Below are positions 1 to 12,405 of a stretch of DNA of 64,000 nt, in pieces. Source of the stretch: Variovorax sp. J2L1-78 (GTDB lineage Bacteria > Pseudomonadota > Gammaproteobacteria > Burkholderiales > Burkholderiaceae_C); contig NZ_JASZYB010000001.1 in the NCBI RefSeq assembly GCF_030317205.1, positions 2,542,001 to 2,606,000 of the forward strand, in the 5' to 3' direction. The notes beneath the pieces are model-generated. The model ran no database searches and had not been told where the DNA came from. It saw only the letters and a program-made list of their open reading frames with translations. Each line of letters begins with the position of its first letter. Within the stretch, counting starts at the first letter, position 1. The position numbers were made by a program, and so were the translations under genes.

Positions 1-2326
<2,326 letters not shown>

Positions 2327-2486
2327 GTGTGAAGGATCGATCGAGCGCTCGAATGGATTCGAATGCCGCGACGAAATCCCTAAGATAGGGTGAAAGCACA
2401 TGGGCGCGCTTTTGCAAAAAGCAAGCGGCCCGAGCCGGCGCGAACGCCGGCAAACCGGGCATTTTAGCCACTGACCTCTCCCCCTC

Positions 2487-2798
2487 ATGTCATCGAATCG
2501 CCGATTCAATTCCTTCACACTGCTGCAGGCCGCCGATGGATCGCCCACCCTGGCGGGGTTGCTGGCGCGCGCGCAGGATGCCGCCGACAGGCTGAAGGCG
2601 ATTGAGGGCCTGATTCCGGTCGAGATGCGCCCTGCCATCAAGCCGGGACCGGCCGAGGACGACGTGTGGTGCCTGATCGTGCAGGGCAGCGCCGCGGCGG
2701 CCAAGTTGCGACAGCTGGCACCGACGCTGGTGGCGCGGCTGAACGCGCGGGGCTGGAAGGTGGCGAGCATCCGCATCAAGGTGCAGACGCGGCGCTGA
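2487..2798 (+). CDS. dciA: DUF721/DciA-family protein
   Basis: This 103-residue protein belongs to the DUF721 family, whose studied member DciA recruits the replicative helicase DnaB in bacteria lacking DnaC. Family features seen are a helical N-terminal half ([10 protein letters not shown]) and a compact half with [20 protein letters not shown] and a basic end (IRIKVQTRR). A DUF721 gene next to secA is the usual arrangement in beta-proteobacteria, here divergent from it. The protein is short, essentially the core domain only. Family membership is fairly secure from pattern and context; helicase loading itself is inferred from distant homologues. Confidence 0.75.
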   Translation: MSSNRRFNSFTLLQAADGSPTLAGLLARAQDAADRLKAIEGLIPVEMRPAIKPGPAEDDVWCLIVQGSAAAAKLRQLAPTLVARLNARGWKVASIRIKVQTRR

Positions 2799-2839
2799 GC
2801 GACGCCAAGCGTCGAAGGGCTCGACGCGGGAAAAGGAAG

Positions 2840-2915
2840 TGGTGCCGCTTGTCGGAATCGAACTGACGACCTACCGCTTACAAGGCGGTTGCTCTACCAA
2901 CTGAGCTAAAGCGGC
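2840..2915 (-). tRNA. tRNA-Thr (anticodon TGT)
   Basis: Read on the minus strand, the 76-nt gene starts GCCGCTTTAGCTC and ends with the T-arm GTTCGATTC, the closing acceptor strand AAGCGGC, discriminator A and an encoded CCA. The acceptor stem pairs over 7 bp. The anticodon stem ACCGC/GCGGT encloses CTTGTAA, giving anticodon TGT for threonine ACA-type codons. A -10-like TAGAAT lies at 2926-2931 on the same strand, about 10 nt before the 5' end. It stands alone between dciA and sspB. Confidence 0.96.
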
Positions 2916-2964
2916 GTGGGGCTGGATTCTATCCAAGGGTCGCCGAGGCACGCCCCGGCGACGC

Positions 2965-3534
2965 TTACTTGATGCGCTTGAGGGACGGCTTGGCACCGCC
3001 GCCGGCAGGCGGGCGAGGCGGCTCGGCCCCGTCGATGCCGTCGGCAGACGCGTCGGGCGCATCCGGCGCGCCTTCGGTGGTCACCAGATGGACAACCTTG
3101 CCGGCCTCGCCTTCACCGTCACGGGATGCCTCCCGCAGCGGCGTGCGCGCCGCAGCCGGGGGCGTCGAGGCCGCGATTGGCGCCGGGGAAGCACCGCCAT
3201 CGACGGCAGCGGCAGGCGCCGGGAAGGCCATGCCTTGCCCGTTCTCGCGTGCGTAGATGGCGATCACCCGACCGACCGGCACGACGATCTCGCGTGCGGA
3301 ACCCGCGAAGCGCGCCTTGAACTCGATGAACTCGTTGCCGAGCTTGAGCGAACTGGTGGCGTCGAAGCTGACGTTCAGCACGATCTCGCCGTTCTTCACG
3401 TACTCGCGCGGCACCTGGACGGTGTCGTCGACCTGCACCGCCACGTAGGGTGTGAACCCGTTGTCGGTGCACCATTCGTACATCGCCCGGATGAGGTACG
3501 GGCGGGTGGAGGACGATTCGAGTGCGTTGAGCAT
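2965..3534 (-). CDS. sspB: ClpXP protease specificity-enhancing factor SspB
   Basis: SspB binds ssrA-tagged and some other substrates and delivers them to ClpXP. The first 110 or so residues form the substrate-binding fold, starting RPYLIRAMYEWCTDNGFTPY and including GEIVLNVSFDATSSLKLGN and VVPVGRVIAIYARENGQGM. A long low-complexity Pro/Ala/Asp linker follows. The last residues, PSLKRIK, match the basic ClpX-docking tail of the family. At 189 aa it is longer than the E. coli protein because of the linker. It sits 29 nt after sspA on the same strand, the usual sspAB pair. Confidence 0.95.
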   Translation of the reverse strand: MLNALESSSTRPYLIRAMYEWCTDNGFTPYVAVQVDDTVQVPREYVKNGEIVLNVSFDATSSLKLGNEFIEFKARFAGSAREIVVPVGRVIAIYARENGQGMAFPAPAAAVDGGASPAPIAASTPPAAARTPLREASRDGEGEAGKVVHLVTTEGAPDAPDASADGIDGAEPPRPPAGGGAKPSLKRIK

Positions 3535-3563
3535 GAGGAACGGAGGAACGCGTTGGACGACGC

Positions 3564-4175
3564 TTACTTGCGCATCACCTTTTCGGAGGGCGTCAGTGCT
3601 TCGATGTAGGCCGGGCGCGAGAAGATGCGTTCGGCGTACTTCAGCAGCGGCGCCGCGTTCTTGCTGAGGTCGATGCCGTAGTAGTCCAGGCGCCAGAGCA
3701 GCGGCGCAATGGCCACGTCGAGCATCGAGAAGTTGTCGCCCAGCATGTACTTGTTCTTGAGGAACACGGGCGCCAGTTGCGTCAGGCGGTCGCGGATATG
3801 GGCGCGGGCCTTCTCCAGCGCCTTCTCGTTGCCCTTGGCGGTGCGGTTCTCGAGCGTGGAGACATGCACGAAGAGTTCCTTCTCGAAGTTGAGCAGGAAC
3901 AGGCGCACGCGGGCGCGGTCGACCGGGTCGCCGGGCATCAGTTGCGGATGCGGGAAGCGCTCGTCGATGTACTCGTTGATGATGTTCGACTCGTACAGGA
4001 TCAGGTCGCGCTCGACCAGGATCGGCACCTGGCCGTACGGGTTCATCACGCTGATGTCTTCGGGCTTGTTGTACAGGTCGACGTCGCGGATCTCGAAGTC
4101 CATGCCCTTCTCGAACAGGACGAAGCGGCAGCGGTGGGAAAAGGGGCAGGTCGTACCTGAATACAGAACCATCAT
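3564..4175 (-). CDS. sspA: Stringent starvation protein A (GST-fold)
   Basis: SspA is a glutathione-S-transferase-fold protein that binds RNA polymerase and affects transcription in stationary phase and stress. The 203-residue product has the thioredoxin-like N-terminal half (MVLYSGTTCPFSHRCR, NPYGQVPILVERD, YESNIINEYIDERFPHP) and the all-helical C-terminal half (MLGDNFSMLDVAIAPLLWRLD). Two ATGs are adjacent at 4175 and 4172; a GGAG lies about 9 nt upstream. It lies directly downstream of the petABC terminator, whose T-tract ends about 15 nt before the start codon, and upstream of sspB. Confidence 0.96.
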   Translation of the reverse strand: MMVLYSGTTCPFSHRCRFVLFEKGMDFEIRDVDLYNKPEDISVMNPYGQVPILVERDLILYESNIINEYIDERFPHPQLMPGDPVDRARVRLFLLNFEKELFVHVSTLENRTAKGNEKALEKARAHIRDRLTQLAPVFLKNKYMLGDNFSMLDVAIAPLLWRLDYYGIDLSKNAAPLLKYAERIFSRPAYIEALTPSEKVMRK

Positions 4176-4190
4176 GGCGGGAGACTCCTA

Positions 4191-4228
4191 AAAATCAAAA
4201 AGAGTGGGTCGCGTTGGCAACCCACTCT
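4191..4228 (-). terminator. Rho-independent terminator of petABC
   Basis: A perfect 9-bp stem, AGAGTGGGT (4201-4209) with ACCCACTCT (4220-4228), encloses a 10-nt loop. On the minus strand it is followed by TTTTGATTTT (4200-4191). It lies about 50 nt after the petC stop. It is also immediately upstream of the sspA ribosome-binding site, which leaves no room for a separate sspA promoter downstream of it. Confidence 0.85.
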
Positions 4229-4277
4229 GTGGGACCGGCCGGCCCCCTGGGGCGCGCGCCGGTCGGCATGTGCACGA

Positions 4278-5033
4278 CTACTTGACGTCTTTCCAGTACG
4301 ACGTGTTGAGTCGCCAGACGAAGACCAGCGCCATCACCAGGAACAACAGCACCCAGACGCCGACGCGCACGCGCGTGTTCTGCGCCGGCTCGGCCATCCA
4401 CTGCAGGTAGTTGACCAGATCGCCGACGGCCTGGTCGTACTGCAGGGGCGTCATGGTACCGGGTCGGGTCTGCTCCCATCCCTTGAACACGTCGACCTCG
4501 TGGCCGTGCTGCTCGACCTTGGTGTAGACCGGACGGCGGTCGCCCTGCAGTTCCCACAGCGCGTGGGGCATGCCGACGCTCGGGAATGCGAGGTTGTTCC
4601 AGCCGGTCGCCTTGGTGTCGTCGCGGTAGTAGGTGCGCAGGTAGGTATAGAGGTAATCGGCACCGGTGCCGCCGTGGCCGGCGCGCGAGCGCGCCACCAG
4701 CGTCAGGTCGGGCGGGTTCGCGCCGAACCATTCCTTGGCCTGGCGCGGGTCGATGTTGGCCTTCATCACGTCGCCGACCTTCTCGGTCGTGAACAGCAGG
4801 TTGTCCTTGATCTGCTGCTCGGAGATGCCGATGTCCTGGAGGCGGTTGAAGCGCATGAAGGCGGCCGAGTGGCAGCCCAGGCAGTAGTTGACGAACAGCT
4901 TGGCGCCGTTCTGCAGCGAGGCCAGATCGTTGGTGCGGTTGGGCGCCTTGTCCCAGGCGATGCCACCTTCTACGGCGTGAGCACCGGTGACGATGCCGAG
5001 GGCGGCGATCAGCGTGAGGATCAGTTTCTTCAT
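4278..5033 (-). CDS. petC: Ubiquinol-cytochrome c reductase, cytochrome c1 subunit
   Basis: Cytochrome c1 takes electrons from the Rieske protein in the bc1 complex and passes them to soluble cytochrome c. The 251-residue product has a Sec signal peptide (about residues 1-20, ending ALGIVTGAHA), one haem-attachment motif CLGCH at residues 51-55, and a candidate axial Met in FPSVGMPHALWEL. A single C-terminal transmembrane anchor (VGVWVLLFLVMALVFVW) is followed by a short basic tail. It is last in petA-petB-petC, 16 nt after petB, and is followed by a strong terminator. Confidence 0.97.
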   Translation of the reverse strand: MKKLILTLIAALGIVTGAHAVEGGIAWDKAPNRTNDLASLQNGAKLFVNYCLGCHSAAFMRFNRLQDIGISEQQIKDNLLFTTEKVGDVMKANIDPRQAKEWFGANPPDLTLVARSRAGHGGTGADYLYTYLRTYYRDDTKATGWNNLAFPSVGMPHALWELQGDRRPVYTKVEQHGHEVDVFKGWEQTRPGTMTPLQYDQAVGDLVNYLQWMAEPAQNTRVRVGVWVLLFLVMALVFVWRLNTSYWKDVK

Positions 5034-5049
5034 TGTTCTTCTCTCCAGC

Positions 5050-6450
5050 TCAGTGCGCAGCGAAGGTCACGCGCTCGGGCACTGGCTTGAATTCGCCCAG
5101 ACGGCTCCACCACGGCATCAGCAGGAAGAACCCGAAATAGAAGAGCGTCCCCACCTGCGAGACGCGCTCGCCGAGCGGCGACGGCGGCTGCACGCCCAGG
5201 TAGCCCAGGATCAGGAAGTTGATGACGAACACGCCGTAGAGGTACTTGTTCCAGGTCGGGCGATAGCGGATCGACTTCACCGGGCTGTGGTCCAGCCAGG
5301 GCAGGAAGAACAGGATGATCACGGCGCCGCCCATCACGACCACGCCCCAGAACTTGGCGTCGATCGACAGCATCAGCACGGCGACGACGACGGCGGCCAC
5401 GACGATCGCCCCCTTGACCAGGGCCGCCACCCGCGCCTTCCACACGCCGAACACGGCGGCGCCCACGACGCAGGCGATGAGCGCATACATCATCTCGCTG
5501 GTGATGGCGCGCAGCATCGAATAGAAGGGCGTGAAGTACCACACCGGGGCGATGTGGTTCGGCGTCTTGAGCGAATCGGCCGGGATGAAGTTGTTGTACT
5601 CGAGGAAATAGCCGCCCATCTCCGGCGCGAAGAAGATGATCGCGGAGAAGATCGTCAGGAAGATCACGACGCCGAAGATGTCGTGCACCGAGTAGTACGG
5701 GTGCGAGGGAATGCCGTCGAGTGGATGGCCGTCCGGGCCGCGAAGGGCCTTGATCTCGATGCCGTCGGGGTTGTTCGAGCCGACTTCGTGCAGGGCGATC
5801 AGGTGGGCCACCACCAGGCCGAGCAGCACCAGCGGCACGGCAATCACGTGGAAACTGAAGAAGCGGTTCAGCGTGGCGTCGCTCACCACGTAGTCGCCGC
5901 GGATCAGCAGGGCCAGGTCAGGGCCGACGAAGGGGATCGCGGCGAACAGGTTCACGATCACCTGTGCGCCCCAGTAGCTCATCTGGCCCCAGGGCAGCAG
6001 GTAGCCCATGAAGGCCTCGGCCATCAGGCACAGGAAGATCGCGCAGCCGAAGATCCAGATCAGCTCGCGCGGCTTGCGGTAGCTGCCGTAGATGAGGCCG
6101 CGGAACATGTGCAGGTAGACGACGATGAAGAACGCCGAGGCACCCGTGGAGTGCATGTAGCGGATGAGCCAGCCCCAGGGCACGTCGCGCATGATGTATT
6201 CGACCGAGGCGAAGGCGAGGTTCGCGTCGGGCTTGTAATGCATCACCAGGAAGATGCCGGTCACGATCTGGATGACCAGCACCAGCATCGCGAGCGAGCC
6301 GAAGATGTACCACCAGTTGAAGTTCTTGGGCGCGTAGTACTTGCCCCACTGGTCGTTCCACAGCTTGGTCAGCGGGAAGCGGTTGTCGACCCAGTTGAGC
6401 GCGCGCTCGGCGGCCGGGGCGTTGGGGGAGATTTCCTTGAATTCAGCCAT
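5050..6450 (-). CDS. petB: Ubiquinol-cytochrome c reductase, cytochrome b subunit
   Basis: Cytochrome b carries the Qo and Qi quinone sites and two b haems of complex III. The start used is the ATG at 6450 ([10 protein letters not shown]), giving 466 aa, typical for proteobacterial cytochrome b. Haem-ligand histidines are visible at about 100 and 114 (13 residues between) and at about 201 and 216 (14 between). The Qo motif reads PVWY (about 302-305) instead of the classical PEWY, a variant known from beta- and gamma-proteobacteria. Multiple hydrophobic helices include the C-terminal ones. It lies 13 nt after petA. Confidence 0.97.
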   Translation of the reverse strand: MAEFKEISPNAPAAERALNWVDNRFPLTKLWNDQWGKYYAPKNFNWWYIFGSLAMLVLVIQIVTGIFLVMHYKPDANLAFASVEYIMRDVPWGWLIRYMHSTGASAFFIVVYLHMFRGLIYGSYRKPRELIWIFGCAIFLCLMAEAFMGYLLPWGQMSYWGAQVIVNLFAAIPFVGPDLALLIRGDYVVSDATLNRFFSFHVIAVPLVLLGLVVAHLIALHEVGSNNPDGIEIKALRGPDGHPLDGIPSHPYYSVHDIFGVVIFLTIFSAIIFFAPEMGGYFLEYNNFIPADSLKTPNHIAPVWYFTPFYSMLRAITSEMMYALIACVVGAAVFGVWKARVAALVKGAIVVAAVVVAVLMLSIDAKFWGVVVMGGAVIILFFLPWLDHSPVKSIRYRPTWNKYLYGVFVINFLILGYLGVQPPSPLGERVSQVGTLFYFGFFLLMPWWSRLGEFKPVPERVTFAAH

Positions 6451-6463
6451 GTCGTCTCTTCCC

Positions 6464-7078
6464 TCAGGCCTTCTTGTCTTCGCCGATGAGCAGGCGGGTG
6501 TCCGACAGGTACATGTGCGGCGGCACCGGCAGGTTGTCGGGCGCGGGCTTGTTCTTGAACACGCGGCCGGCCAGATCGAAGGTCGAGCCGTGGCACGGGC
6601 AGAGGAAGCCGCCTTCCCAGTTGTCGGGCAGCGAGGGCTGCGGACCGGCCTGGAACTTGTCGGTCGGCGAGCAGCCCAGGTGCGTGCAGATGCCGACCAC
6701 CACCAGGACTTCGGGCTTGATCGAGCGGCCTTCGTTGCGGGCGTACTCGGGGGTGAACTCGCCGGGGTTGCGCTCGGACTTCGGGTCGGCCAGTTGGCTG
6801 TCGAGCTTGGGCAGTTCGGCAACCTGCTGCGGCGTGCGCTTGAGGATCCACACCGGCTTGCCGCGCCACTCGACCGTGATCTTTTCGCCGACCTGCATCG
6901 CGCCGATGTCGACCTCGACCGCCGCACCGGCGGCCTTGGCGCGCTCGGAAGGCTGGAACGTGCTGACGAACGGAATCGCCGTTGCCACGCCACCCACCGC
7001 GCCGGCGCAGCTGGAGGCAATCAACCACGTCCGCTTGCTCTTGTCTATCCGGGGGGCGCCGACGGGGATGTCACTCAT
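6464..7078 (-). CDS. petA: Ubiquinol-cytochrome c reductase, Rieske iron-sulfur subunit
   Basis: The Rieske protein moves electrons from ubiquinol to cytochrome c1. The ATG at 7078 (MSDIPVGAP) gives 204 aa. An N-terminal KR-type twin-arginine-like signal ([17 protein letters not shown]) acts as an uncleaved anchor in this family. The [2Fe-2S] ligands are in CTHLGC (131-136) and CPCHGS (160-165), which also hold the two cluster histidines and the disulfide cysteines. It is first in petABC, with a sigma-70-type promoter at 7120-7149. tatABC, expected to export it, is at 12.4-14.0 kb. Confidence 0.97.
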   Translation of the reverse strand: MSDIPVGAPRIDKSKRTWLIASSCAGAVGGVATAIPFVSTFQPSERAKAAGAAVEVDIGAMQVGEKITVEWRGKPVWILKRTPQQVAELPKLDSQLADPKSERNPGEFTPEYARNEGRSIKPEVLVVVGICTHLGCSPTDKFQAGPQPSLPDNWEGGFLCPCHGSTFDLAGRVFKNKPAPDNLPVPPHMYLSDTRLLIGEDKKA

Positions 7079-7119
7079 GGGGGTCCTCAATCTTGTCGCT
7101 GGGGTGGGATCAGCCGGCG

Positions 7120-7149
7120 ATTGTAGCGGAGCGTCACAGGCGACCTCAA
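7120..7149 (-). promoter_or_regulatory. Probable sigma-70 promoter of petABC
   Basis: On the minus strand TTGAGG (7149-7144) and TACAAT (7125-7120) are separated by 18 nt. A start site near 7113 would give a leader of about 35 nt before the petA ATG. The match is to consensus only; no start site is known. Confidence 0.6.
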
Positions 7150-7198
7150 CGTGCACGGCACCGCATGGCACGGTGTGTGCGTGCCCTTGGATGCCTCC

Positions 7199-7204
7199 TA
7201 TACT
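7199..7204 (+). promoter_or_regulatory. -10 element for mscL
   Basis: TATACT at 7199-7204 would place a start site near 7211, about 25 nt before the mscL ATG. The leader then holds the GAGGAG ribosome-binding site at 7224-7229. I see no convincing -35 hexamer at the right distance. Confidence 0.4.
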
Positions 7205-7235
7205 GGCCGGCCTTCACACCGGCGAGGAGCTTGAG

Positions 7236-7664
7236 ATGAGCGTTATGAAAGAGTTCCGCGAGTTCGCGGTCAAGGGCAATGTGATCGACCTGGCCGTCGG
7301 CGTGATCATCGGTGCCGCCTTCGGCAAAATCGTCGATTCGCTGGTCGCCGACATCATCATGCCCATCGTCGGCCTGATCTTCGGCAAGCTCGACTTCTCC
7401 AATTTGTATGTCGTACTCGGCACCGTTCCGGCCGGCGTGGCGAACAACCTGGCCGACCTGAAGAAGGCCGGCGTGGCCGTGCTGGCCTATGGCAACTTCA
7501 TCACCATCGCGGTCAACTTCATCATCCTGGCCTTCATCATCTTCCTGATGGTCAAGCAGGTGAACAAGCTGCGCAAGACGGAAGAAGCCGCGCCCGCCGT
7601 GGCCGCACCGCCGGAAGACATCGCGCTCCTGCGCGAGATCCGCGACAGCCTCAAGCGCCCCTGA
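7236..7664 (+). CDS. mscL: Large-conductance mechanosensitive channel MscL
   Basis: MscL is the inner-membrane channel that opens under high membrane tension and releases solutes during osmotic downshock. The ATG at 7236, 6 nt after GAGGAG, gives 142 aa. It has the family's N-terminal amphipathic start ([20 protein letters not shown]), the TM1 pore helix with GAAFGKIV, a periplasmic loop, and TM2 ([20 protein letters not shown]). A C-terminal cytoplasmic helix contains [14 protein letters not shown]. Its last 14 nt overlap the 3' end of the convergent pdxA. Confidence 0.97.
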   Translation: MSVMKEFREFAVKGNVIDLAVGVIIGAAFGKIVDSLVADIIMPIVGLIFGKLDFSNLYVVLGTVPAGVANNLADLKKAGVAVLAYGNFITIAVNFIILAFIIFLMVKQVNKLRKTEEAAPAVAAPPEDIALLREIRDSLKRP

Positions 7665-8721
7665 GCGCATCCGGCGCGAGCGATCGCGCCATCCGTATCG
7701 CCTCGATCAGGCTCGATGCGTCGGCGCGCCCGGTGCCGGCGATGTCGAAGGCGGTGCCATGGTCCGGGCTGGTGCGCACCAGCGGCAGCCCGAGCGTGAC
7801 GTTCACGCCCTTCTCCACCCCCAGATACTTGACCGGGATCAACCCTTGGTCGTGGTACATGGCGATCACGACGTCGAATTCCCCCGCCTTCGCGGGCGTG
7901 GTGCGGGCGCGCATGAACACCGTGTCGGGCGCATAAGGGCCGTGCGCGTCGATGCCCTCGGCGCGCGCGGCGGCGATCGCCGGCGCGATGATCTCGCGCT
8001 CTTCCGAACCGAACAGCCCGCCCTCGCCCGCATGCGGATTCAACCCGGCCACGCCAATGCGCGGCGGCCGGCCGAGGGCCGCTGCCAATGCGCGATGCGC
8101 GATGCGGATCGTCGCCAGCACGCCCTCGAAATCCACCGCCTCGATGGCCTGGCGCAGCGACATGTGGATACTCACGAGCACGGTGCGCATCTCGTCGTTG
8201 GCCAGCATCATCCGCACGGGCACCTCGGTGATCGGGCGGTGCAGGTGCGCCGCGGCCTCAGCCTGCAGCAGTTCCGTGTGACCGGGGTAGGTGAAGCCCG
8301 CGGCGGCCAGCGATTCCTTGTGCAGCGGCGCGGTGACGATGGCCGACACCTGCCCGGCGAGCGCCGCGCGGGCCGCCCACACCACGCAGTTGCCGGCCGC
8401 TTGGCCGGCCGCGGCACCGACCTGCCCCACCACCACGCCCTGCGGCGGCGCGATGGCCTGGAGCACGGGCAGGCAGTTCGGGGGCAAGCGCGGCACCTCG
8501 TCGGGATGGTCGATCGATGCCATCGGGATCGATACGCCCGCGGGATCGCCCAACAGCGCCTGCGCCCTGCGCAACGTGGCCACGTCACCGACGACGAAGC
8601 AGCCGCGGGTCAGCGCGGGCGCATCGCGGAAGGCTTTCACGACGATCTCCGGGCCGATGCCGGCCGGGTCGCCCATCGTGACCGCGATGGGCAAGCCGCG
8701 TGGGTCTGGCGATGGGTTCAT
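7651..8721 (-). CDS. pdxA: 4-hydroxythreonine-4-phosphate dehydrogenase
   Basis: PdxA oxidises 4-phosphohydroxy-L-threonine in the DXP-dependent pyridoxal phosphate pathway. The ATG at 8721 ([20 protein letters not shown]) is preceded by GGAGG about 10 nt upstream and gives 356 aa. Family motifs are [12 protein letters not shown] at the N-terminus, [16 protein letters not shown] with a metal-ligand His, and [15 protein letters not shown] near the C-terminus. It converges on mscL with a 14-nt coding overlap (7651-7664). Confidence 0.96.
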   Translation of the reverse strand: MNPSPDPRGLPIAVTMGDPAGIGPEIVVKAFRDAPALTRGCFVVGDVATLRRAQALLGDPAGVSIPMASIDHPDEVPRLPPNCLPVLQAIAPPQGVVVGQVGAAAGQAAGNCVVWAARAALAGQVSAIVTAPLHKESLAAAGFTYPGHTELLQAEAAAHLHRPITEVPVRMMLANDEMRTVLVSIHMSLRQAIEAVDFEGVLATIRIAHRALAAALGRPPRIGVAGLNPHAGEGGLFGSEEREIIAPAIAAARAEGIDAHGPYAPDTVFMRARTTPAKAGEFDVVIAMYHDQGLIPVKYLGVEKGVNVTLGLPLVRTSPDHGTAFDIAGTGRADASSLIEAIRMARSLAPDALRGA

Positions 8722-8780
8722 TGGATAACCTCCGCCCTGTGGGCTGCGGTGCTGAGCGCCTTCGGGCGGCCGGGCGGCGC

Positions 8781-9554
8781 TCATGCCGGGTTGTCGATGT
8801 CGATGAACTCGTGCTTCAGTCCGAGCTGTGCGGCGACATGTGCCGCCACCGCCGGCGCACCATAGCGCTCGGTGGCGTGGTGGCCGCACGCGAGAAAGGC
8901 CACGCCCAGCTCGCGCGCGTAGTGCGCCTGCGGCTCGGACAGCTCGCCCGTGATGAAGGCGTCGGCGCCCGCCGCGATCGCGGCCTCGAAGTAGCCCTGG
9001 GCGCCGCCGGTGCACCAGGCCACCGTCCGGATCGGTCGGCGTGCGCCCTCGACGAGCGTGACGTGGCGGCCCAGCACCCCTTGCACATGCGCGGCCAGCG
9101 CGGCGGCATCAGCGAAGACGTCGCCATCGTCGCGGCCGCCGATGAAGCCCATGCTCTGCTCCCCGAATCGGCCCGCCGGACCGGTGTGCGCGACCAGGCC
9201 GAGCTGCAGTCCGAGCTGCGCGTTGTTGCCGAGCTCCGGGTGCGCGTCGAGCGGCAGGTGGTAGGCGAAGAGGTTCACGTCGTCGCCCAGCAGCAGGCCC
9301 AGGCGCTGGCGCATCCAGCCGGTGACCCGGCCGTCCTGGCCGCGCCAGAACAGGCCGTGGTGGACGAAGATCGCATCGGCCTCCGCGTGGATCGCGGCCT
9401 CGATCAGGGCGCGGCTGGCGGTCACACCCGAGACGATCTTGCGCACCGTGGTGCGGCCTTCGACCTGCAGCCCGTTCGGGCCGTAGTCCTTGAAGCGCTC
9501 GGGCGCCAGCAACAGGTCGAACGCGTGGAGAAGTTCGTGGCGGGTGGTCGTCAT
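8781..9554 (-). CDS. Nif3-like dinuclear metal centre protein
   Basis: This is a Nif3/YbgI-family protein of 257 aa, within the normal range for the short form. Such proteins form toroidal hexamers with a two-metal site; one proposed role is GTP cyclohydrolase I type 2-like, but the true function is uncertain. Metal-ligand motifs visible are FVHHGLFW (about 63-70), the AYHLPLDAHPE segment (about 97-107) and CGHHATERYG near the C-terminus. It is encoded upstream of pdxA on the same strand with a 59-nt gap, and shortly after an MFS transporter gene. Confidence 0.9.
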   Translation of the reverse strand: MTTTRHELLHAFDLLLAPERFKDYGPNGLQVEGRTTVRKIVSGVTASRALIEAAIHAEADAIFVHHGLFWRGQDGRVTGWMRQRLGLLLGDDVNLFAYHLPLDAHPELGNNAQLGLQLGLVAHTGPAGRFGEQSMGFIGGRDDGDVFADAAALAAHVQGVLGRHVTLVEGARRPIRTVAWCTGGAQGYFEAAIAAGADAFITGELSEPQAHYARELGVAFLACGHHATERYGAPAVAAHVAAQLGLKHEFIDIDNPA

Positions 9555-9564
9555 CCCGCCATTG

Positions 9565-10896
9565 TTACGCCTTCGGCGCCGCCCGCATCGGGTAACCGCG
9601 CGAAGCCATCGGCAGCAGGGCCAGCACCAGGCCGAGCACTGCCAGCGCGGCCACGTAATGCGCCGGCGCCATTGGGTCCTTCTGCAACCACAGCGTGAGG
9701 ATGACCGGCGTCAGGCCGCCGAAGATCGCATACGACATGTTGTAGGCGAAGGACAGGCCCGAAAAACGGACCGGCGCCGGGAAGGCGCGCACGCTGGCGA
9801 TCGGCACCGTGGCGATCGTGCCCACGAAGAAGCCGACCAGCCCGTAGTGCCACACCAGCGAGGCCGGGGTGCCGGGCAGGCTCGTGTAGAACAGGTACGA
9901 GGTCGCCAGCAGCCCGCCCCAGCCGACCAGCATCACGGCACGGGTGCCGATGCGGTCCGTCGCCCACCCGACCACGATGCAGCCGATCGTCAGCGTCAGG
10001 GTCGCCAGCGCATTCGCCTGCAGCGCGAGCGCGGCGGGCACGTGGTGCACCTTCTGCAGGTAGGTCGGCGTGTACAGCACGACCACCACGATGGCGGCCG
10101 ACAGCACCCAGGTCAGCAGGCCGACGAAGGCGATGGCGCCACGGTGTTCGCGCAGGATGGTCTTGACCGGCAGTTCGCGCGCGACGCTGCGGCGGTCGGC
10201 CAGCTCCTGGAACACCGGCGTCTCGTGAAGAAAGCGCCGCAGGTACACCGACACCAGGCCGAAGACGCCGCCCAGGATGAAGGGGATGCGCCAGGCGAAG
10301 TCGTTGACTTCGGCCGGCGCGTAGTGCGTGTTGATGGCCACGGCCACCAGCGAGCCCAGCAGGATGCCGCCGGTGATGCCCGCGGTGAGCGTGCCCACCG
10401 CGAAGCCGTAGCGCTTGGCCGGTACGTGCTCGGCCACGAAGACCCAGGCGCCGGGCATTTCGCCACCGATGGCGGCGCCCTGCAGCACCCGCATCGCGAG
10501 CAGCAGCAGCGGCGCTGCCACCCCGATGCTGGCGTAGGTCGGCAGCAGGCCGATCACCAGCGTCGGTGCCGCCATCAGGAAGATCGACAGCGTGAACATG
10601 CGCTTGCGGCCGAGGATGTCACCGAAGTGGGCAATGATGATCCCGCCCAGCGGGCGCGCCAGATAGCCGGCGGCGAAGATGCCGAAGGTCTGCAGCTGGC
10701 GCAGCCAATCGGGCATGTCGATGGGGAAGAACAATGCGCCCAGCACGGTCGCGAAGAACACGTAGATGACGAAGTCGTAGAACTCGAGCGTGCCGCCGAG
10801 AGCGGAGAGGGAAAGCGTCTTGTAGTCGCGCGCGTTCAGCGTGCGGCCAGGCGCATCCGCGGACGCGGCGTGTTCGGCAAGGGCATTGGCAGTCAT
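9565..10896 (-). CDS. MFS transporter, metabolite:H+ symporter (MHS) type
   Basis: The 443-residue, 12-helix inner-membrane carrier resembles the MHS branch of the MFS (ProP/ShiA/KgtP-like organic acid or osmolyte:proton symporters). Evidence is the N-terminal TLEFYDFVIYVFFATVLG helix typical of this branch and the loop 2-3 signature GDILGRKRMF. Also visible are RVLQGAAIGGEMPGAWVF and the central cytoplasmic loop before RREL-type residues. The substrate cannot be read from sequence. It is first of three minus-strand genes (MFS, Nif3-like, pdxA), with only 10 nt before the Nif3-like start, and is divergent from the DegS-like protease. Confidence 0.85.
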   Translation of the reverse strand: MTANALAEHAASADAPGRTLNARDYKTLSLSALGGTLEFYDFVIYVFFATVLGALFFPIDMPDWLRQLQTFGIFAAGYLARPLGGIIIAHFGDILGRKRMFTLSIFLMAAPTLVIGLLPTYASIGVAAPLLLLAMRVLQGAAIGGEMPGAWVFVAEHVPAKRYGFAVGTLTAGITGGILLGSLVAVAINTHYAPAEVNDFAWRIPFILGGVFGLVSVYLRRFLHETPVFQELADRRSVARELPVKTILREHRGAIAFVGLLTWVLSAAIVVVVLYTPTYLQKVHHVPAALALQANALATLTLTIGCIVVGWATDRIGTRAVMLVGWGGLLATSYLFYTSLPGTPASLVWHYGLVGFFVGTIATVPIASVRAFPAPVRFSGLSFAYNMSYAIFGGLTPVILTLWLQKDPMAPAHYVAALAVLGLVLALLPMASRGYPMRAAPKA

Positions 10897-11208
10897 GGGC
10901 AGTCAGGAAGGGAAGCGGACGGCATGGCGTCGCCGCGGCAAAGGCAGGGCGGCCGCAGGCGGATCGGGCAAGGTGCAAAGCGGCTGCCGCTGCGGGTCGT
11001 GCGGGGCCGCACCTGAAGCGCCCGGTGGGGCGTCCGGCTGCAAGGCGGACGATTTTAAGGGTTTTCCCTGAAACCGGTCGCTGCCGGCCTCCCACCGACC
11101 CGGTCCCGGCGCTTGCCGACGGCGCCCCGAAGTGCCTTTGAGGGACAATCGGGCGCCCTCGCCGCCACATCGCCGTGCGCGCGCCTTCCTTATTTTTCCG
11201 ATCGCTTC
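10897..11208. other. 312-bp divergent intergenic region without a gene
   Basis: This spacer separates the divergent MFS and DegS-like genes. No plausible coding frame was found. It contains a short inverted repeat AGGG-TTTT-CCCT at 11058-11069 and a GACAAT (11144-11149) that could be a -10 for the protease gene, with no good -35. Both promoters are presumably here, but I cannot place them with confidence. Confidence 0.5.
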
Positions 11209-12372
<1,164 letters not shown>

Positions 12373-12405
12373 GGCGCGGCGGCACCGCGCGGTGCCGCAA
12401 GCGCA

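Noticed and set aside
2802..2814. GACGC-CAA-GCGTC hairpin after dciA as a terminator
   Set aside because: Five base pairs with no T-run on either strand; too weak.
4987..6489. A 500-codon plus-strand open frame
   Set aside because: Antisense to petB; composition is His/Asp/Glu-rich and no motif is seen.
11058..11069. AGGG-TTTT-CCCT repeat as an operator for the MFS gene
   Set aside because: Four base pairs only, with no regulator gene nearby; could be chance.
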